DNA of 12,435 nucleotides, from assembly GCA_036276235.1 (NCBI GenBank), contig DATBDZ010000385.1, forward strand, positions 1 to 12,435, read 5' to 3'. Every line of letters starts with the position of its first letter. The stretch's first letter is position 1. Shown piece after piece: positions 1 to 6,331 of the stretch. The notes beneath the pieces were generated by a model. It did no database searches. It saw only the letters and a program-made list of their open reading frames with translations, and was not told the origin of the DNA. A program made the position numbers and the translations under genes. The stretch is from JANWHF01 sp036276235 (lineage in GTDB: Bacteria > Planctomycetota > Phycisphaerae > Tepidisphaerales > Tepidisphaeraceae).

Positions 1-22
1 GTTAATCCCCTTCGGCCCGCCG
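1..22 (+). repeat. IS left terminal inverted repeat
   Basis: This matches the reverse complement of 1499-1520 at 20 of 22 positions; mismatches fall at positions 2 and 17. The shared core is TAATCCCCTTCGGC. Confidence 0.85.
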
Positions 23-163
23 GTTGTTTGATAGTCGAGTGACCGACGGGTCAGGAGAGTGATCAAAGCTTGGCGTGGTTCAGATGGGAGGGATGCCGGC
101 GAGTCCGCAAGCTAGCGCGCAGCATCAAGGGCGGGTCATCGATGGGTGCAGATTCCCCGTGGG

Positions 164-1414
164 CTAGAAACCGAGTTTTTTCCAGAGCTCTTCTTTTGCT
201 CTTAGTTTCACGCCGGTGTTGTCCGGCCTGTTCAAAAAGTTGATCACATCCTGCTCGTCGGCCAGGCCCAGCAGGTACCAGCCGATCATGTTTCGCATTG
301 CCTTGTTGGGCTTCTTGCCGCTGATCTGCTGAATCAAAATGCAGACGATCAGGGCGCAGTAGATCTGGATGTCGATTCCTTCCTGCCGCTGGTTGAGCAG
401 GTGGCGCATCCCCAGAAGCTGCTTGAAGATTCGAAAGAACAGTTCGACGGTGTAGCGATAGCGGTAGATCAGGGCGATCAGCTCCGCCGGCAGTTCCGTC
501 AGGTTGGTGTACAGAATGATCAGGTCTGTCTGCTTGGTGCCGGATCGTCTGCGGCGAGGATGAGCAGCCACCTGGATTTCGATTCGCCGCAGCGTGTGGC
601 CCAGCGGGCTGTCCAACTGCACGATCGCATCCCGCACGATCCCCGCTTCCAGCGCTTCCGTGGAGAGCAGTTGCTCTGTCACGACGGCAAAGACCGAGTT
701 CTCGGCGGCGCGGATGACATAGCTGCTTTGTGCCCGGTCAATGTCATCGAACAGCGAGCGGTCGTTTAGGCCGCCATCGCATACGTAGCAGCGTCCGGCC
801 TGGAGTTGCTCACGCAGAACATTGGTTTCGCGTTGGGGTCCGGCATTGCGTGCCCCGGTCCGCTTCAGTTGGTGTGGCAGGAAGGTTTGCAGATCCAGCT
901 GCACATGCAGCCGCCATCCGTAGACCGCGCAGCCATCGCGCGTGGTGTTGTAGCGTCCGTCGATTCCAATGGCGCTGTGAACCAGACGGTTCAATCCACG
1001 AACCACCGTCCCATCCACCAGTGTCAGGGCATGCTTAAACTCACCCAGCCGCCCATCGAGCGGCTGAGCCGCCAGTCCTTGCGCCAACTCTTGGACGATC
1101 GGCTGGAGCCTCTGGGGCTCGTAGACCCGTGGCGATTCGGAAAAGCTTCCGGCGCTAAAACGTTTGATCCCCAGGGCCTTGGCCACCCTGGGCAGTGCGG
1201 CCGCTTCTTGAAGATCGTGGACTGAACCGATCAGCGGGTTCCAGGTATACAGCAGCACGAGCTTGACGTAATCGCTGAAGAACAGCTGGCGGTTGCCGGC
1301 TTTGTCCCGTTTGCATCCGACATCCTTGAGGGCATCCAGCAGCGGGAAAACCCGCTTCAGATGACCCAGACACCGGATGTCCTGTTCTTTGAGCGCTTCC
1401 TTGCTGGTGCTCAT
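164..1414 (-). CDS. IS4-family DDE transposase
   Basis: This 416-residue protein is a cut-and-paste DDE transposase with an RNase H-like core, of normal length for the IS4 family. The first catalytic aspartate is D134 (in LVDGTVVRG) and the second is D213 (in YVCDGGLND). The third acidic residue is E324, inside the IS4 signature Y-(2)-R-(3)-E-(6)-K, which is perfect here (Y317, R320, E324, K331). The ATG at 1414 gives a full-length N-terminus, with a start region (KEALKEQDIRCLGHLKR) that looks native; no strong ribosome-binding site is visible. The frame is uninterrupted and the catalytic residues are intact, so the element could still be active. It is read away from the cas operon. Confidence 0.93.
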   Translation of the reverse strand: MSTSKEALKEQDIRCLGHLKRVFPLLDALKDVGCKRDKAGNRQLFFSDYVKLVLLYTWNPLIGSVHDLQEAAALPRVAKALGIKRFSAGSFSESPRVYEPQRLQPIVQELAQGLAAQPLDGRLGEFKHALTLVDGTVVRGLNRLVHSAIGIDGRYNTTRDGCAVYGWRLHVQLDLQTFLPHQLKRTGARNAGPQRETNVLREQLQAGRCYVCDGGLNDRSLFDDIDRAQSSYVIRAAENSVFAVVTEQLLSTEALEAGIVRDAIVQLDSPLGHTLRRIEIQVAAHPRRRRSGTKQTDLIILYTNLTELPAELIALIYRYRYTVELFFRIFKQLLGMRHLLNQRQEGIDIQIYCALIVCILIQQISGKKPNKAMRNMIGWYLLGLADEQDVINFLNRPDNTGVKLRAKEELWKKLGF

Positions 1415-1498
1415 GCACCCGCATCATGCCGAGTCCAAAGCAAAAGCGCAAATAAAGATTTAATGAAATGTTCTTGATGCTTTGGTGAAGCGCGCGAA

Positions 1499-1520
1499 CG
1501 GCGTGCCGAAGGGGATTAGC
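1499..1520 (-). repeat. IS right terminal inverted repeat
   Basis: This is the partner of the repeat at 1-22. It lies upstream of the transposase start, and similarity ends at about 1499, where the two arms diverge. Confidence 0.85.
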
Positions 1521-1762
1521 GCAATGTAGCGCTTTACGAGGACTTATCAAAAGATTGCTAGAGAATTCCTTAACCCCTGATCAGCCATGAGCTTACGACC
1601 AAAACCTCAATGTAGCGCCTCCTGGAGGGGTGTTACATCGCCTTAAACACGAAATGGCAACCCGTGCCCAGATCAGCAGTTGCAGCCGCGCCGGTTTTCG
1701 GCGGCGATGTAGCGCGCGGAAACCGCGCGCTACATCAACCGTTGAGCAGCGCTGCATCGCAG
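1521..1762. other. Gene-free stretch with palindromes
   Basis: No convincing gene is visible between the IS end and the CRISPR remnant. The word ATGTAGCGC appears at 1524-1532, 1610-1618 and 1707-1715, and inverted at 1727-1735. The second copy begins an imperfect hairpin (1610-1638), the third a perfect one (1706-1736). These may be REP/MITE-type repeats, or debris downstream of the remnant array. The right IS end abuts the first copy, three bases away. Confidence 0.5.
1706..1736. repeat. Perfect 14-bp hairpin, REP-like
   Basis: GATGTAGCGCGCGG at 1706-1719 is followed by AAA and its exact reverse complement at 1723-1736. The stem is GC-rich with no T-run after it on either strand, so a simple intrinsic terminator is not supported. 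Shared words nearby suggest a dispersed palindromic repeat. Confidence 0.6.
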
Positions 1763-1869
1763 GCTCCAATGGGGCCGCGCTCTGTGGAGCGCGGAAATGA
1801 GTAGGGCCGAATCCGTCTGACACCAAAAGGTGCAACTTCAATGGGGCCGCGCTCATTGAGCGCGGAAAT
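1763..1869 (-). CRISPR. Remnant CRISPR array, two degenerate repeats, inverted to main array
   Basis: Repeat A (1763-1798, 36 nt) and repeat B (1835-1869, 35 nt) flank one 36-nt spacer (1799-1834). Read on the - strand they match the main-array repeat. Repeat A differs at two loop bases and ends ATTGGAGC instead of ATTGAAGC. Repeat B has a 3-nt loop (AAT) instead of ATCA and ends ATTGAAGT. Both keep the 8-bp stem CCGCGCTC/GAGCGCGG. A possible third, heavily eroded repeat starts at about 1902 (CCTTAATGGGG), which would leave a 32-nt spacer at 1870-1901. The remnant reads leftward toward the IS, away from the operon, so the cas genes are bracketed by outward-pointing arrays. Whether it still yields crRNA is unknown; the conserved stem makes Csb2 processing conceivable. 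Confidence 0.85.
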
Positions 1870-2068
1870 AACGAACCGGCCGCACAGTCACTAGGTCCGC
1901 ATCCTTAATGGGGTCAAGCATCGTTACCGCACGAAGACCACGGACTTTGAACTTCGATCGATATTATTGTAATAACTGACCCTCTATGTCAATATGTTCT
2001 GAACATTTTGATGTCAAGAATGTCAACTTTGACCACGATCTAGCGATTGAGGTCAGAGGAGCACACTT
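1870..2068. promoter_or_regulatory. AT-rich control region between remnant array and operon
   Basis: This is the most AT-rich stretch in the window. It holds a perfect 13-bp palindrome, ATGTTCTGAACAT (1994-2006), and three direct copies of ATGTCAA at 1986-1992, 2011-2017 and 2020-2026. Read on the - strand those copies are TTGACAT, resembling -35 boxes pointing toward the remnant array. On the + strand a weak candidate promoter is TTGAAC (1947-1952), 17 nt, then TAATAA (1970-1975); this would put the palindrome just downstream, where a repressor could act. The region is probably both the leader of the remnant array and the upstream control region of the sigma-like gene. The promoter matches are partial and unproven. 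Confidence 0.45.
2055..2061 (+). promoter_or_regulatory. Ribosome-binding site of sigma-like gene
   Basis: AGAGGAG lies 7 nt before the ATG at 2069. This strong Shine-Dalgarno match decides the start codon and supports the gene as real. Confidence 0.75.
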
Positions 2069-2455
2069 ATGACGATTGATCCAGCGATAACCGAGGATGA
2101 TTTGCATCAGGAGTACTGTCTAAAACTCTTCACACAAGGTGCCGGAGTTTCCAAGGCAACGTTTGTCAGGCGCAGAAACATTGATGCAATTCGACGGTAC
2201 AGCCGATGCGCCGCTGCCGTCCGCCAGCGGGGCCAAGACGCCGATAACGATCCCATCACTCAACTAATCGCTGATGAGCGAAAACAATTGCTACAAAAAG
2301 CGCTTAGTCGCGCAACACACTCTCAACAACAAATAGCCAGAATGTGCTTGGACGGCCACAGGGCGTGCGAGATCGCAGCTCTGCTGCATATCTCCAAGAG
2401 CGCAGTGACACACGCGCTTCAACGGTTGCGCCCCCTCTTGGCCGGTGCGAGATAG
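2069..2455 (+). CDS. Short sigma-70/ECF-like DNA-binding protein
   Basis: The predicted product is 128 residues. Residues about 84-124 look like sigma-70 region 4: a helix-turn-helix (EIAALLHISKSAVTHALQRL, 101-120) preceded by QQQIARMCLDG. The N-terminal part (DDLHQEYCLKLF at 10-21, then RRRNIDAIRRYSR at 34-46) resembles a shortened ECF region 2. At 128 residues it is shorter than a usual ECF sigma factor, so it may be a minimal sigma factor, an accessory transcription regulator or a decayed sigma gene. It has a strong ribosome-binding site and lies between the control region and the cas operon on the same strand, so control of the cas genes is an attractive inference. No standard I-G gene set that I know of includes it. 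It could equally be an unrelated neighbour. Confidence 0.7.
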   Translation: MTIDPAITEDDLHQEYCLKLFTQGAGVSKATFVRRRNIDAIRRYSRCAAAVRQRGQDADNDPITQLIADERKQLLQKALSRATHSQQQIARMCLDGHRACEIAALLHISKSAVTHALQRLRPLLAGAR

Positions 2456-2559
2456 AAGCTGGCGCTTACACGGCGCAAAGGAACCGCTCGTAGCACTCGA
2501 ACGATTTTTTATGCATCACTGACGGACAGGCGTCACTGGCATCCAGTACCGTCGCAATC

Positions 2560-2781
2560 TTGATTGAACCGGATCGGCCAGCAGGGAAGCTGGAATGGCG
2601 CCGCGTACCGCGTGGACTGCCACCAAACCGCGCGTGGCGATGGTGCGTGCTGCGGACCATTCGCGATGCTCGGATCGCCCAATTGAAAGGTCGGCCGATC
2701 GCCGCGCATCACTACCGTCGCCTATTTACAAGGCGAGTGAACGAAATGTTGGAACAATACGCCGAGCTGGACAAGGGATGA
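2560..2781 (+). CDS. Small unrecognised protein translationally coupled to cas3
   Basis: This basic, arginine-rich ORF encodes about 73 residues and ends TGA at 2779-2781, overlapping the ATG of cas3 (2778) in an ATGA junction like those between the other cas genes. The C-terminal part (RPIAAHHYRRLFTRRVNEML, then EQYAELDKG) looks like a real helical protein. The start is uncertain: the frame is open from 2494, just after a TAG at 2491, but contains no upstream ATG or GTG; TTG at 2560 is the first usual start codon and has no clear Shine-Dalgarno. It may therefore be a remnant of a longer gene that lost its start. I do not recognise a family. The coupling and same-strand position suggest that it belongs to the operon or leads ribosomes into cas3. 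Confidence 0.45.
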   Translation: MIEPDRPAGKLEWRRVPRGLPPNRAWRWCVLRTIRDARIAQLKGRPIAAHHYRRLFTRRVNEMLEQYAELDKG

Positions 2782-5477
2782 TTTTTCAGGAGATTGCGTC
2801 AGCGGGCGCATTTCTTTGGGAAGGGCAAAACGTGACTCAGCAGGAAGTCGAAAAATTCAGGCGGCAGTTCAAGGACCTAACCGACAACGACCCGTTTCCG
2901 TGGCAGCAGGCGCTCTATGAACGATTTGTATCAAATGGTGCGAACAATATACCACCATCGTGCAATTTGCCGACCGGGCTTGGCAAAACCTCCGTCGTCG
3001 CAATCTGGCTCCTCGCGCTGATTCATAGGCCGACGAAGATTCCCCGCCGGCTCGTTTATGTTGTTAATCGGCGAACCGTCGTGGACCAGACGACAACAGA
3101 GGTCGAAAGACTGCGCGAGAACCTTCCGAAGTTGCAAGCGCCTTTGCAGCAACTGGCGATCAGCACTCTTCGCGGACAGTTTGCCGACAACCGCGAGTGG
3201 TCCGCCGATCCATCGCGTCCTGCCGTGATCTGTGGCACCGTGGACATGATCGGCTCGCGCTTGCTCTTCAGCGGCTATGGCGTCGGATTCAAAGGCAGGC
3301 CACTGCACGCCGGATTTCTCGGCCAGGATACGCTGGTCGTCCACGACGAGGCGCACCTGGAGCCGGCGTTTCAAAATTTGCTCGTTGCCGTCGAAAGGGA
3401 GCAGAGAAGCGGCAGATTCCCCGACCGACATCCCATCCGCGTGATGGAACTGTCCGCAACTTCACGGTGCGAGACTGACGAGAGCCCGTTTGAACTGACG
3501 CGACCGGAAAAAGACGCCACGAAAGAATCACCGGGCGTGCTGGGCGTCGTCGGCTCGCGCTTACGCGCGATGAAGCAACTTCATCTTCACACGCAAACGA
3601 CTACCACAGCCGGAGTACAGCTCGCCAAGATTGCGATCGATCAATTCAAGGATTCGGGTGGCGCCATCCTGGTCTTCACGCGATTGATCGATGACGTGAA
3701 GACGATTGTCGATGCCCTTCGCAAAGCAAAGCTCCTGGTCGATCAACTTATTGGACCGATGAGAGGACTGGAACGAGATCGATTGACAAATCCCCGCGAT
3801 GAAAGCGGCTCACCGATCTTCGCCCGGTTCCTCCCGCCGCCCAGTGCAGACGCGCCCGAGAGCGAGCGGTGGAAAGTTACTCCGACTCCCGGCACCGTCT
3901 ATCTCGTCTGTACGAGTGCCGGCGAAGTCGGCATCAACATTTCCGGAGATCACCTTGTTTGCGACCTATCGACCTTCGAGAGCATGGCTCAGCGTTTCGG
4001 ACGAGTAAATCGCTTTGGCCAGCGCGACGATACGCGAATCGAAGTCGTCCATCCGGAGATGTTTGACGAAAAGGACAAGCTCACGCCCGCGCGCCGAAAG
4101 ACGCTCGATCTGCTCCGCAAATTGGACGGAAACGCAAGCCCCCAGTCGCTTGATCGACTCGATGGAACGGCACGGGCCGACGCATTCGCGCCGCTCCCCC
4201 TCATTCTACCGACTTCAGACATCCTCTTCGACGCGTGGAGCATGACGAGTATTCGCGACCGCATGCCCGGACGCCCGCCGGTCGAACCCTACCTCCACGG
4301 TATCCGCGACTATGAACCGCCGGAAACGCGGGTCGCGTGGCGCGAAGAAGTCGGCGTTATCAAGGGGAGCCTGCGAGAAGAGTATCCGCCGGAGGAACTG
4401 CTTGAAGCATACCCGCTTAAGCCACACGAGCTGCTGCGCGATCGCACAGACCGCGTGTGGAAAGAACTCGTCAAAGTGGCCGAGAGACATCCAGAATTAC
4501 CTGCGTGGATTGTTGAGGAACAGGGTTACGTCACGGTTTTGCCGAACCTCAAGGAACTCATGAGCTGGGATAGGAAGGAGGCGGAATCGCGACTCGGAAA
4601 CACCACGGTCCTACTGCCGCACGACATCGGGGGACTCACGGAACGGGGGATGCTCAATAGCGATTTCCCACAATCTGCCAAACCGGGGGAGACACCCGTT
4701 CAAATCAATGACGACGTTGCGGACAGATGGAGCGACGACACGGGTCCGCTACGGCTGCGCTGCTGGATGACGCAGGATGAAGATCCAGCCCCGCCAGCCG
4801 GCATGAAGCTAGTTTGTCAAATACAGTGGTCAGACCCCGCAGACGAGGAAGCCGACCCGACTAAGTCATGGTGTTGGTTTGTTCGTGTCCTGGCAACTGA
4901 CGCGGATGCCAGAAGCAATGCGCCTTATGGTTTAGATCCGCACTTGCGTGACGCGAAAGACGCGGCTCTGCAGTTCGCGTCGGGCCTTTCGATCGATCCC
5001 CTGCTGCGCGATGCGGTCATCGTCGCCGCCGAGTCCCACGACTTGGGCAAGGACCGAGATCGGTGGCAGCGCGGCATCGGTAACGACAACTATCCCAGCG
5101 TCAAGTGGGCCAAGTCCGGCAAGCGCCGCGGAAGGATTGAACGCTCACCCTATCGACACGAGTCCGGATCGGTGCTGGATGTTCAGGATCGGCCAGAATT
5201 CAAGATTTTGTCAGAAGATACCAGGGACGTCATCTTGCACCTGATCGCCGCTCACCACGGCCGCGCGCGGCCGCATTTTACCCGCGCGGAAACCATCGAC
5301 GAGAAGTATCTCGCGGATGCAACAGGCAGCCATCAAATTGAAGCCACGCGACGCTTCGCGCGCCTCCAGCGCAATTTCGGGCGCTGGGGGTTGGCATATC
5401 TCGAATCCCTCATCCGCGCCGCCGACTACGCCGCCAGCATAAGCGCTGACACGGTAAAGGAAGGACGTGCCCGATGA
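2778..5477 (+). CDS. cas3: Cas3 helicase-nuclease, type I-G (helicase then C-terminal HD)
   Basis: Cas3 is recruited by the target-bound crRNA complex, unwinds the target DNA and degrades it. At 899 residues it carries a superfamily 2 helicase first: Walker A NLPTGLGKT (63-71, K70), DEAH box (190-193), SAT motif III (226-228) and motif VI QRFGRVNR (405-412). A C-terminal HD nuclease follows, with H754-D755 (ESHDLGKDRDRWQ), H826-H827 (AAHHGRAR) and D883 (RAADYAAS). Helicase-before-HD is characteristic of I-G/I-U Cas3 and reversed relative to most Cas3 proteins. All catalytic residues seen are intact. The ATG at 2778 gives the ATGA overlap with the upstream ORF. An in-frame GTG at 2832 with AAGGG 6 nt upstream is a real alternative (881 residues) and gives an N-terminus (VTQQEVEKFRRQF) close to the helicase core. 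The next gene overlaps by 4 nt. Confidence 0.95.
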   Translation: MIFQEIASAGAFLWEGQNVTQQEVEKFRRQFKDLTDNDPFPWQQALYERFVSNGANNIPPSCNLPTGLGKTSVVAIWLLALIHRPTKIPRRLVYVVNRRTVVDQTTTEVERLRENLPKLQAPLQQLAISTLRGQFADNREWSADPSRPAVICGTVDMIGSRLLFSGYGVGFKGRPLHAGFLGQDTLVVHDEAHLEPAFQNLLVAVEREQRSGRFPDRHPIRVMELSATSRCETDESPFELTRPEKDATKESPGVLGVVGSRLRAMKQLHLHTQTTTTAGVQLAKIAIDQFKDSGGAILVFTRLIDDVKTIVDALRKAKLLVDQLIGPMRGLERDRLTNPRDESGSPIFARFLPPPSADAPESERWKVTPTPGTVYLVCTSAGEVGINISGDHLVCDLSTFESMAQRFGRVNRFGQRDDTRIEVVHPEMFDEKDKLTPARRKTLDLLRKLDGNASPQSLDRLDGTARADAFAPLPLILPTSDILFDAWSMTSIRDRMPGRPPVEPYLHGIRDYEPPETRVAWREEVGVIKGSLREEYPPEELLEAYPLKPHELLRDRTDRVWKELVKVAERHPELPAWIVEEQGYVTVLPNLKELMSWDRKEAESRLGNTTVLLPHDIGGLTERGMLNSDFPQSAKPGETPVQINDDVADRWSDDTGPLRLRCWMTQDEDPAPPAGMKLVCQIQWSDPADEEADPTKSWCWFVRVLATDADARSNAPYGLDPHLRDAKDAALQFASGLSIDPLLRDAVIVAAESHDLGKDRDRWQRGIGNDNYPSVKWAKSGKRRGRIERSPYRHESGSVLDVQDRPEFKILSEDTRDVILHLIAAHHGRARPHFTRAETIDEKYLADATGSHQIEATRRFARLQRNFGRWGLAYLESLIRAADYAASISADTVKEGRAR

Positions 5478-6331
5478 TCAGAATACCTGTCGATCTGACA
5501 AATCCGGGTCAATTTTTCGCTTGTTGCGGCCTACTCGAATTGGCCGACCGCCTCAGCCCCGCGGCTGACGGGTGGTTTGAAGGGAAAGAGTTCCATCTCC
5601 AAGTCAATTCATCATTCGGCGCTTTGGCCGACGCAATTCGACAATTTACAGTCACGAACACAATGTCAGCTGCGCTTAAAGCGCGGCTGGAGGAACTGTC
5701 CTTGATATCAAAAAAGGACCGCGAGAAAGCTGGGGTGGAAGAAGAGAAGAAAGTGCTCGACGGCTTGCGGCGCGAAGAGCCGATCGTCTTTCAATCTTCG
5801 TTTAGCCTGAGAGTTGACTGGTTTCGTGACGAATACGCGGGCGGTTCACGCTTTAAGACATGGGCCGGCCAGCAATCAGTGCTTGACATTGCGATGGCAA
5901 TGCACGCTGGATTGAATCGCATCGACGTCGTCTCCGAATCTGCCCTTTGGGCCAGCACTCGAGGCATCGGGCTACCCTTTAATTTTGATTCTGATCTTGG
6001 TGGGCAGGGCTCCGCTCTGGACATCGGTTTCAGCTTCGATCCATTGGCCGCAAGTGAGACAACTCGCATCGAGGGTGCATGCAGGCCTGCTCTTGAGCTT
6101 CTCGCATTCATTGGCCTTCAGCGGTTCCGCCCTCGTCAGGTTACGGGGCAAAACCGCTTCGTTTATGCGGTGTGGCAGCGGCCACTGCCGCCGTGCGTCG
6201 CCGCAGCGGCCGCATGTCAAGCCATCGCCACGGGCGATGACCCATCCTACGAGTTCCGCCTGCTCTACCGAACTAAATATTTGAAAAGTTTCTTACCCGC
6301 AATCCCATTTCAAGGAGACGACCATGAGTGA
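5474..6331 (+). CDS. csb3: Csb3 / Cas8g-like subunit of the type I-G complex
   Basis: I recognise this 285-residue protein as the I-G subunit called Csb3, Cas8u2 or Cas8g (GSU0052-like), from its N-terminal block IPVDLTNPGQFFACCGLLEL (4-23) and its place between cas3 and csb1. It is small for a Cas8-type large subunit; by family assignment it would contribute to target (PAM) recognition or complex assembly near the crRNA 5' end. A charged stretch (RLEELSLISKKDREKAGVEE, about 70-89) looks like a coiled or flexible insertion. The start ATG overlaps the cas3 stop in an ATGA, with AAGGAAGGA about 8 nt upstream. The 3' end overlaps csb1 by 8 nt. The exact functional role is inferred from family and context; no catalytic residues are expected. 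Confidence 0.88.
   Translation: MIRIPVDLTNPGQFFACCGLLELADRLSPAADGWFEGKEFHLQVNSSFGALADAIRQFTVTNTMSAALKARLEELSLISKKDREKAGVEEEKKVLDGLRREEPIVFQSSFSLRVDWFRDEYAGGSRFKTWAGQQSVLDIAMAMHAGLNRIDVVSESALWASTRGIGLPFNFDSDLGGQGSALDIGFSFDPLAASETTRIEGACRPALELLAFIGLQRFRPRQVTGQNRFVYAVWQRPLPPCVAAAAACQAIATGDDPSYEFRLLYRTKYLKSFLPAIPFQGDDHE

Larger units (their letters stand above)
1..1520 (-). mobile_element. IS4-family insertion sequence, apparently complete
   Basis: A single transposase gene is enclosed by near-perfect terminal inverted repeats. The first 22 bases match the reverse complement of 1499-1520 at 20 of 22 positions, sharing the core TAATCCCCTTCGGC. About 160 bp of non-coding sequence lies 3' of the transposase and about 105 bp lies 5'. 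The left flank is outside the window, so a target-site duplication cannot be checked and the outer edge could lie a base or more beyond position 1. The element sits roughly 240 bp from a CRISPR repeat remnant and may have removed part of that array. The family call rests on the DDE and YREK residues of the transposase. Confidence 0.88.

Noticed and set aside
1155..1550. 131-residue - strand ORF starting upstream of the transposase
   Set aside because: It is out of frame with the intact transposase and mostly overlaps its 5' end; an IS3-like two-frame arrangement is not needed because the 416-residue transposase is complete.
1604..1640. Possible further eroded CRISPR repeat (CTCAATG followed by a palindrome)
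   Set aside because: Beyond CAATG the sequence does not follow the repeat, and its distance to repeat A does not fit whole repeat-spacer units; it matches the nearby palindrome family better.
1593..1856. 87-residue ORF on the - strand across the remnant CRISPR repeats
   Set aside because: It is composed of CRISPR repeat, spacer and palindrome sequence, with no protein-like pattern or ribosome-binding site.
2595..2777. Extending cas3 61 residues upstream to the ATG at 2595
   Set aside because: The extension is arginine/serine-rich shadow sequence overlapping the small ORF in another frame, and it would break the ATGA junction.
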